From NCBI GenBank assembly GCA_003254925.1, contig QANZ01050898.1, positions 1 to 64,000 of the forward strand: 64,000 nucleotides of DNA. The letters are read 5' to 3'. The position numbers were made by a program, and so were the translations under genes. The stretch is from Chamaecrista fasciculata. Lineage: Eukaryota > Streptophyta > Magnoliopsida > Fabales > Fabaceae. The notes under the pieces are model-generated. The model was not told where the DNA came from. It made no database searches and was given only the letters and a program-made list of their open reading frames with translations. The first letter of the stretch is position 1; every line of letters begins with the position of its first letter. Positions 55,878-64,000 of the stretch are shown piece after piece.

Positions 55878-57074
55878 TCATTTATATATGCTTACCTTGG
55901 GCATACACTTTTGGTGAGCAATTGTCTGGTTCACTGTGTTTATCAAAACCTGACACTTTAGTTTCGCCTGTGGGAACGTTACAAGATTTCATCAAATTCT
56001 GAAAAGTATTTTTCATAAAAACTAACAGGGGAACATAAGACTCGAGAAAAATATATGAGAATTTTGCGTGCTGTCATCTATTGTACTTTTTAAAAAAATT
56101 TATTTATTTTATCAAATTCGGCTGATCATGGATTCAATAAAACACAAACATACATAGGTTTAAATATAGAGAGTGGTCTATTCAAAGATATATAGAGGGT
56201 GAGGGTGTGATATCAATTCTTTCTCATCTTTCTCATCTTCAAGGGTTCATTTAACTTAAACTTAGTTTGAAAAATGTGTCAGATTAATTAATATCTACTA
56301 TTAATATTACATTAGAGTAAAAAATATATAATTTGGAAAGTCAATCCTTAAACTGTTAAAGTGCACTTTTGATCCCGTAACTTTTGCTCAAGTCTTACTT
56401 TGGCCTCATAATTTTTTTTTGTTAGACTTTTAATATTATATCTTTTATTTAAATTGCAGATTTAGTCTTATACTTTACTTTTTCTTTTTTTAGATTATAA
56501 TTATAATTATTACCTCCATAGGAAAATGAAAGAAGAAGAGGCCCAAGTAACCCTCAACCTCGGAGTTAGTGTCAAAAGGGATAGTGCCCTTAGCCAGGTC
56601 CTCCAGGAAAAACACCACGTCAGACATCACATTGATACCTTCAAACGCCAGCTTGGCGTCCACGTCAGACGACCCCTTGGCCTTCACGTGCCCACCCTCC
56701 GACCGCACGTGACCCAGCTTCTTCCCTCTGTATCCGACTGCCACGTCAAGCGACTGATAGTCCATCGAATAAACCGCCGTGTTTTGCACGCGCACGCTTA
56801 CAAGCATCCATATGTCTAAGCTCAGATGCGGCAACGTGTGAACTTTGATACGCTTTAATCTCAGCCGTACGATCTTCAGCTCCGGATCCGACGGCCAGCA
56901 GACGTACACGGCGCCCAGGAATATCGCCAATCCGACGGCCCAGATTATGTAACTCTGCCGGAGGGAACGGCTGTGGTTGAAGATGGTGGAAAGAGGCGAA
57001 ACGACGACGTCGTTTTGGTGCTGATGATGAGAATTAGGGAGGTGGGTGTAGTAGGCTTCTTTTGAAGGTGACAT
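55878..57074 (-). CDS. LEA_2/NHL-type single-pass membrane protein (two exons)
   Basis: A late-embryogenesis-abundant group 2 (LEA14/NHL, WHy-type) protein. Such proteins sit on the plasma membrane or ER with the beta-sandwich domain outward and are linked to stress or defence. Exon 1 is 57074-56514 and exon 2 is 55967-55878. The 546-bp intron has donor GGAG|GTAATA and acceptor CCCACAG|G. The frame is kept, giving 216 residues. A short cytosolic N-terminus rich in His/Gln is followed by a membrane segment at ~42-60 (YIIWAVGLAIFLGAVYVCW). The LEA_2 domain runs from about 65 (LKRIKVHTLPHLSLDIWMLV, VYSMDYQSLDVAVGYRGKKL) to the C-terminal strand in exon 2 (KCQVLINTVNQTIAHQKC). A second donor AAG|GTAAGC at 55896 means a third exon could replace the last five codons. 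TATA-like TTTATATC at 57148-57156. Confidence 0.8.
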
Positions 57075-57174
57075 GGCTAGCTCTTTGTGAGATTTTTGTG
57101 GTTTCAGAGGTGAATGGAAAGAAAATAGGATCTGGGTTTTGTTAGGGGATATAAAGGGTATTAGAATTTAGAAT

Positions 57175-57551
57175 AAAGTCTTGAACTTTTTGAGAATTGA
57201 AGCTCTTGCTGTGTGATATGATGACTGATGATGCTCTTCATCAATGGTGTTTTTCTTTTCTTAATGTTTGTTTGTTTTGGTGTAGGAAATTGTGGTGGGG
57301 TTTCCTCTCTTTTGTAAACATAGATGAAGAATAATTAGGCGTGTGTGATATAAAATCTGCATGTTCATTCTCTTTGTTGTCAAAGGTCTTTTTTATTTCA
57401 CCATATATTTTTTTTCCCTAATATATCTTTTGCTTAAAGTACACGTTGAAGTTGATTTGCTGTTTTCACAAAGCTAAGGAAAAAATTCTCGGCAATAAAA
57501 AAGATGTTGCAATCAAGCATAAAGTGACTGATATAGGTCTAATATATATAG
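57175..57551. other. Upstream region of the LEA_2 gene
   Basis: AT-rich DNA, with the probable promoter on its left side. Nothing else was recognised. Confidence 0.45.
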
Positions 57552-58395
57552 TGTCAAAACTTCAATTGGGTCCCTAATGTTTACCTCAAATTTTATTTTG
57601 GTCTTTAATTTTTTTTTGGTTTTGCTTTGGCCCCTAATGTTTTCTAATAAGTTTTACCGTCGGTTCCTAACTATTAAATATGATTATATATATATATATA
57701 TATCTAGTTTCAAATTTGAATGTGAAAAAATTGAAACTATTGATTACTCGTGACAAGTTTTTTTTCTACCAAATTGAAGTCATAACAAACAAGGTCAAAT
57801 CGAACATGAATTGTGAATCTTTCATTTCATGAAGTTGGTGCTATCTATATTGTTTCATGTCCAAATGCTACAAAATTGGAATTATGGGTTACTTTTGATA
57901 AGTTCTTTTTTTACCCAATTAAAGACATTGGCAAATGAGATCAAATAGTACTCCAAAAGTAGGTTTAGTCAAAACACTAATACCAACTTTTAGAGTACTA
58001 TTTGATCTCATTTGTCGATGACCTTAACTGAACAAAGAAAGAACTTATTAAAAGTAACTCATAACTTGATTTCGTTACATTTGGACTTGAAATAAGAGAA
58101 ATATAATTAACTTTATGAAACAAAAAACCCACTTTGGGGCTCAATTTCAAGCTCGATTTGACCTCGTTTTCCAACGACCCATATAGATAAAGAAAGAACT
58201 TATAAGAGTAACTTATAACTACCATTTTGTTACATTCAAACTCGAAAAAAGAGATATATGACTGCATTCAATAATTATAAAATAACTAAAACGGAATTAT
58301 TGGAAAACATTAAGGACTAAAATGTAACAACCAAAATATTAGGGACCGAAACGGATTTTGGGATAAATATTAGGGATCAAAATGAGATTTTGACC
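57552..58395. repeat. Fold-back element, decayed
   Basis: The left arm TGTCAAAACTTCAATTGGGTCC and the right arm GGGATCAAAATGAGATTTTGAC are loosely inverse. The centre has a tight inverted pair (TTTGATCTCATTTG at ~58000 and CAAATGAGATCAAA at ~57933). Related to 31053-33003 and 52000-52830. Confidence 0.6.
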
Positions 58396-61246
58396 TATGT
58401 ATAATCATTTCTAATAAGTACTTTTACTTCTCTGTAATAATTTCTATATATAGTCCTATGTGATAATCAGTACGATAATGAAAGTCATTTTTTTCTTTAT
58501 TAATTTATGAGGATATACATATGTTGTATAAAACGTTGCAGCAATAATTGGCTTACTACACTTTTAAGCGATGCATGCTATAGCTCTTGTTGTTAATCAA
58601 GATCAAAGCTTCCAAAATTAAAGGACACGTAAAAAAAAATGGGACATCCGGACATTATTGTCTGTGTTTCTCACTTTCTCTCACTAGTATTGCACAAGAT
58701 AAAATTCTTTAAATTAACGTTTTAACAATTACATAATTTTTTAAATTAGTTTTAAAAGTAATTTCTAGTTTATCAGTTCATGTAAAATAAATAAAAGATA
58801 TATGAAAAAAAAAATTGACAAGGCATAAGTCTATCAGATGTATTAATTAGAGTTAATTAATTAGTATAGGTTAATCCATTATTATCAAATCTTTTAATTA
58901 AGGATCAGTTTTGTACATAAAATTTGACTTCTTAATATTAAAAACTTTTGAATTAAAGGGATTTTTTTGGCCAATGAATTAAAGGGATTTTAGTTTAAGT
59001 ACGAAATTAATTAGGTATATTGTATGTGTTTGAATAAAATATTTATGAATGTTGATATCTTACCGATTTTCTAATTAATTTTTTTTATTGAAGAATTAAA
59101 TTGATTGAAAATTGAAGGAGGTGATGGAAATGCATTAAATTGAGGAGATGAAGTAAATTTCTTATAAGTAAAGGTAATTCCTTCATTAGTAATGTGTGGT
59201 GTGTGAGCGTCACCAAAATGTAATTTTGTGAGAGAATTGTGAAGCTCCATAAATGGGAGGGGCTTTAACCTTGAGGTTTATAATTTTTCCGTGCAAAAAT
59301 TATGTTTGGGAAATGGCTTATAATTTTTGAAAAATTATAATTATAAGAGAGGGTTTACAATTTTCTCCGATAAAAAATTATATTGAGGGTTTGTAATTTT
59401 GTCCATGCAAAAATTACAATTATAGTGAAGTTGTCTCAAAGGAACCGTGAAGTAGGTCTGAAGGCACCGAACGACGTTAAATTTCTTGTGTGTGATTTTC
59501 TCTATCTCTCTCTCATTTATTTAGTAGATGAGGTAGATGTCTAGACCCTATAATATGGCAAATGCATTAAATGCAATAATTTTTTTTCTAAATGAAATAT
59601 AATTAAATATCAGATATGTGCAATGGACACCGCTTAATTAATTGTAATACAAAATAAATATCTTGTAACTATTTTTATTCAATATTCAGTTGGCTTACAA
59701 AAAGTTAACAGTACATATGCTCTATGATAGAATCGATAATAAATTTTCTTTTCTTTTTGGGTACCTTAAGATATTTGTTGTAAGAAAATATCTGATTAAT
59801 GAATATTGGAAGTGTGAATTTAAAAAGTAAATATTAATTATTCATGAAGTATTGGACCAGTATTGATATTGTTACTAAATATCTTATTCTTTTATCAAAA
59901 ATCAATGGATAAAGTAATGGAGTTACTACGAAAATAATTCTAATGCTCAGCTACAAAAAAATACAAGAAGGAGGTTAATCTTTAAGGGCCACTCCGATAC
60001 TTAAGTCAATAAAGAGTTTCTGAGAAAAATGTGGAATATCAGATGATGAAAGGAAATAATTATGTATACCTTTCTAATGACAAAGATTGTCTTATTTAAT
60101 TTATAAGTGTTCGATATACCTAAAAAATGATATTTGTTAAAGGCGAAATCAACAAAGTTGTTATTTTAGTTGAAATACTTGGAGAGATAATTTATTTATT
60201 ATTTTTATTTTTGGGCCAATGGGGGATAATCTATTCGGTTAAGAAGTTTTGGGAGTGTTGTATCATATATGACATTTAATACTTGATATTTCATATATAT
60301 TATAATATATATTATCATATTATATATGTATTATTAATTCAATATATAAAAATTTATAATTTAATATAAGGTATCGATGTTTCCAAGCTTGCAACTAAAA
60401 CTTGTGTATGTCTTCTAGTCTATGAAGTATGGACATTGATACGAATATGGGACACGACACAAACACACCGATATGTCAAATTCTTAAAATTATGCGACAC
60501 GACATGTCATATCTTTATATATTTAAATAATTAAAAATTAATTAATTTTAGTGAAAACTTAAAAAAATACAATATTTATGTGTCATTATTTTTATTGTTG
60601 TCATGTTAAAGTCAAAAAAATTGATTTTATATCTTGAAACTTATGATTATGTGTCGTATGTGTGTCGTACGAGTGTTGAACACAAACACGTGTCCAACAT
60701 GGTGACATGCTCCCAAATGGTCAAATAGGGATGACAATTGTTTAGGGTATTTAGGGTACCCGTTCATATCCGTCCGAAAAAATTATTTGGTATCCGACGG
60801 ACACCGAATATCAGATATAATACGGATAGTGAAAACTAAATATTTTTGGAAGGCCTTGTAACTACAAAAATTGATAAGCCGAAGGAAAGGAACACTTATA
60901 ATCAACATATGTCGACATGAAGGCCTTGTAACTATAAAAATTGATAAGCCCGTTAATATATGAAGATCTTGTTACATGAAATGTGTAAACAGGTTTTTGT
61001 AAACAGGCCTATTTTGGTGTTTAATAGATTAAAATGCAAGTTCATTTTTGTTTTATTTACAACCATTTTAATCTAACGACTTTAATAATTTAGAATATTA
61101 ATCGCTTTTGAACTTTTCTCTTTTTTTTTTTTATTCGTGGGCTTTTTGAGCTTTTCTCTAAATTGCAATAAATTAAAGATTCTCTTCTGTGTTGTTCCAA
61201 GTATACTTTACTTATTCTTATAAAAAAAAAAAGTATAGTTTACTTA
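58396..61246. other. AT-rich intergenic DNA with transposon debris
   Basis: No gene. 59270-59430 has imperfect short repeats of TTATAATTTTTCCGTGCAAAAATTA. 60440-60710 has ACACGACAC/GTGTCGT motifs typical of a decayed MITE. 60727-60840 (TAGGGATGACAATTG, GGTACCCGTTCAT) resembles one end of a hAT element. AAGGCCTTGTAACTA.AAAAATTGATAAGCC recurs at ~60851 and 60919. Confidence 0.5.
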
Positions 61247-61425
61247 TCTTATATTATATGGCTCCACCCTTTTCTGGTTGTCCATATTTTAAAACTATAA
61301 TACAAAATTAATAATAAGAGAAAAATTATTATTTGATCCATTCTTTTTTACTGAGTTAACAATTTAGTCCTTCATTTATTTTACATACAGATTTGCGTGC
61401 CCGTTAGGACACGCAAAGCCTCTAG
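61247..61425 (+). mobile_element. Non-autonomous Helitron, second copy (179 bp)
   Basis: It starts TCTTATATTATATGGCTCC and ends CTAG, between A (61246) and T (61426). The hairpin GCGTGCCC..GGACACGC lies ~11 bp from the 3' end, the usual Helitron terminator. It shares both ends with 23747-24064. Confidence 0.8.
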
Positions 61426-62576
61426 TTATAGTAAATGCATCTTGTGACATTTTTTATTCTTATATTTCGATTATCTCAATTTCTTATTATATTCGTTAAT
61501 TAGGAGTTAAAGAAGATTAATCAACTCATACCTTATTCAGGTAAGTAAGAGTATTTGTTAGAGGATTTAAAATATTTGAAATAAATTTCCAAATTAAAAT
61601 GTTTACGTTAGTTTAGAAAAGATTTAAACTAATCGATTTAAAACAATATTGTCAAATCAGACTATATCAAATAAAAAAATTAATATTTTTCACTAGGTCC
61701 ATTTCTTATCGTCAAACGAAATAGATTAAATTTTTTTGAATCCCACCGTCAATCGTAAGCCTCCGGGCCCAACTCACCTAAACTTTTAACTAAAAAAAAT
61801 AGATTAAATTTTTACATGATGAATCTTCTGTTAAAAAGATGTTTTTATTTAATACTTAACAATTCTTGATTACCTTTCTAGTGGATGATAGCTACATGAT
61901 AAACTCATAAAAGTACAACATATGGAAGAAAATATAATTTTCCTAATTTATTCTAACTTTCATGACATATTCATAATTGTTTTATGATTTATTTTATTAT
62001 TAAATGAATTAAAGAAATATATTTGAAATATATTTTTAGGGCTCTTCTAACATGTCCCCTTTAGAGACATGTTAAAATTTCTTTTCATTGGTCAAGTGAG
62101 TTTTCAAACATTAAAAATTATCTTTTAAATGAATTTTTATAGATTTCAAGATATAAGATACTCTAATAACCAATCAGAATAAACCTTAAAATGTGTCCTA
62201 AGAACACATGTTAGATAAATCCATATTTTTATTACAAAGTCAGCGTAGTAGTTGGAATATGTTATTTGACTTTAATCGATAGATTTACCGGTTTTTCATT
62301 TAAAATTTAAATTTGAATTATAAATAATTAAGTGATTGTTGACCTTTTTTTTTCTAGTGGAAAGTTATTGTTGACTTTAACCATGTACAATTAATAATCT
62401 AACCTGTAAGTCTGTAACCGTAACCACTTAACTTAAACCCATTTATTAGTCAACTGTAAGAAAATAATTAAATAATACTTTTTGAAATATTTTAAAATGT
62501 GATAAGAAAATAAATATATTTTTTTTTGGCCAGAGATAAGTAAATAAATAAATAAATTATACATAATTTTTTTAAA
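61426..62576. other. AT-rich intergenic DNA
   Basis: No gene or clear element was recognised. Confidence 0.5.
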
Positions 62577-63568
62577 GGGTAAATTACAAATTAGGTACAT
62601 GAGATATGCGTCGTTTAGCAATTAGAGTACCTGTGATTTTATTCCGTCAATTTTAACGGAAAATGATGATGTGGTGCTCACGTGAGTTAGTGAAAAAATC
62701 AAATTTTGGTCCACGAACTATGGGATAAGTTTCACTTTGGTCCTCAAACTATTTTTTTATTTCATTTTGGTCCTCAAACTTTCATATTTGTTTCGTTTTT
62801 CGTCCCAAAAATGTTATTTCATATGGTTTACGCTACTATTTCGAACCTAAATAATTAAGATGAATCATTTCTCTCTCAAATATAGGAGTAATCATGGGCT
62901 GGACTTGAGACCCGACCCAATTAGACTAAGGGCAAGCCATTGGGCTTGGCCGAGCCAAACTTGGTTACTTCAATTTTTTAAAAAAAAATCATATTTTTTA
63001 TTTAACCCATTTATTTATTTTATGTATTTTTTATGTTTTTATTCATCCCTACTCAAATACGTAATAATAAGTGAGTTAAAAAAGAGGGGAAGAGAAATTT
63101 TCATTCTTAATTACAAATTGGAGATAAATTTGTGGTTAATTTTTATCTCTAATTTATGAGTAAGAATAATGATAAAAATTTCGATAAAATCACATTTTGG
63201 AGATCAAAACGGAAAAAATGTGAAAGTTTAAGGACAAAAATGAAACAAAAAATAGCTTTTATGACCAAAATGAAACTTACCCCATAGTTTGAGAACCAAA
63301 AATGAAATTTTAACCTTGGAGTGGAAACCAACGACTAAGATGCAAGAGAATCCAACGGTTAAGATGCAATAGAAATCGACAGTTAAGATACATTGGAAAT
63401 CGATGGCTAAGATTGCGCCACGTCAGCATTTTCCGTTAAAATTAACGGAACAAAACCACAGGTACCCTAATTGCTAAACGGCGCACATCTCAGGTACCTA
63501 AAGTGCAATTTTTAAAACCACACGGCAATGATGTGAGATTCGCTTAGTACTTAATTTGTAATTTACCC
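62577..63568. mobile_element. Inverted-repeat element (Mutator-like), second copy
   Basis: Ends GGGTAAATTACAAATTAGGTAC and CTTAATTTGTAATTTACCC. Arms contain GAGATATGCGTCGTTTAGCA and its inverse TGCTAAACGGCGCACATCTC. The left arm lacks ~60 bp that the right arm retains (CACACGGCAATGATGTGAG). Same family as 31300-32330. No clear 9-bp target duplication. The interior contains further TTTGGTC repeats and AAATAACATTTTTGGGAC-type inverse pairs. Confidence 0.7.
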
Positions 63569-63618
63569 TTAATATTATTATTTGGACCAAATCTTAAAGG
63601 TAATGCAATAAATGAGTG

Positions 63619-63664
<46 letters not shown>

Positions 63665-64000
63665 ATATACACACACAAGAGGCAAATCAATTCTCCCTTG
63701 ATTGCTCAAGAAGAAGAATAATGAATCATGCCAACATGGGAGCAATGCTGGCCCTTAGCTAGTGGGTAACTGACCAGTTTGTCTATGTGTATATATATAA
63801 TTTGGGGCCTTCAGATAATTAACCTCCAAAATTATATGGTAAAATAATATTTAACATAAAATGTATAAAAAAAAAAAGATAATGGGAGAGAGTCAAGTAC
63901 CTTCCCTAATTTTCTTTTATCTTATTTTAAAAATAAAACAAAAATTGTAGAAATTCATTAATAAAGTAAAATAATTTTTCATACTTTATTTTTTGTTATT
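63569..64000. other. AT-rich DNA with a TA microsatellite
   Basis: (TA)n lies at about 63628-63665. No gene is recognised up to the window end. Confidence 0.5.

Overview
This window is nuclear DNA from a flowering plant, most likely a eudicot. It is AT-rich, its genes have GT-AG introns, and the proteins belong to plant families: an F-box protein, an HSP110-type chaperone, an OVATE protein, an LEA_2/NHL protein and a VQ-related fragment. Plant transposon classes fill most of the rest. I cannot place the species. There are three assembly gaps: single Ns at 3993 and 36255, and a run of Ns at 10874-11538. No rRNA, tRNA gene or CRISPR array was seen.

Layout. 1-231: remnants of two LTR families. 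1873-3098 (-): two-exon F-box gene. 3282-4610: a 1-kb dispersed repeat carrying a hAT-like insert, then a copia pol fragment. 5100-6761: Stowaway-like MITEs and a 160-bp tandem duplication. 6811-15339: an L1-type LINE with both ORFs intact except for one LTR insertion at 9694-11799. 15816-16900: a Mutator-like remnant rich in telomere-like TTTAGGG variants. 17211-22502 (-): a nine-coding-exon HSP70-15/HSP110-type gene with a 5'UTR intron. 22588-28806: a fold-back Mutator-like MITE, then the second copy of the 1-kb repeat, which contains a Helitron and a decayed copia element, then a SINE. 29546-30815: a Mutator-like element with long TIRs carrying a captured VQ-family-like gene (Pack-MULE structure). 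31053-34850: nested fold-back, hAT and LTR elements. 35317-36254: a 362-bp unit in three tandem copies. 36950-37586: nested Mutator-like MITEs just downstream of an OVATE family gene (37618-38406, -). 40584-43787: a solo LTR, a fold-back MITE and a 1.7-kb Mutator-like element. 44647-44821: a SINE with a perfect target duplication. 46035-46301 (-): a small unknown gene. 46953-47815: a fold-back Mutator-like element. 50030-50260: an unidentified GC-richer island. 50908-54391: MITE-like elements and tandem repeats. 55878-57074 (-): a two-exon LEA_2/NHL gene. 57552-63568: decayed fold-back elements, a second Helitron and AT-rich DNA.

The ordinary genes (F-box, chaperone, OVATE, small unknown protein, LEA_2) are widely spaced, lie on the minus strand, and show no sign of working as a cluster. 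The main interest is the transposon record. Many insertions can be delimited to the base by target-site duplications (8 bp for hAT, 9-10 bp for Mutator-like, 5 bp for LTR, 13-15 bp for LINE/SINE) or, for one Helitron, by comparison with an empty site inside the same window. The most notable locus is the Pack-MULE at 29546-30815, where a CAA/AAC microsatellite occupies the place expected for the VQ motif and separates two reading frames.
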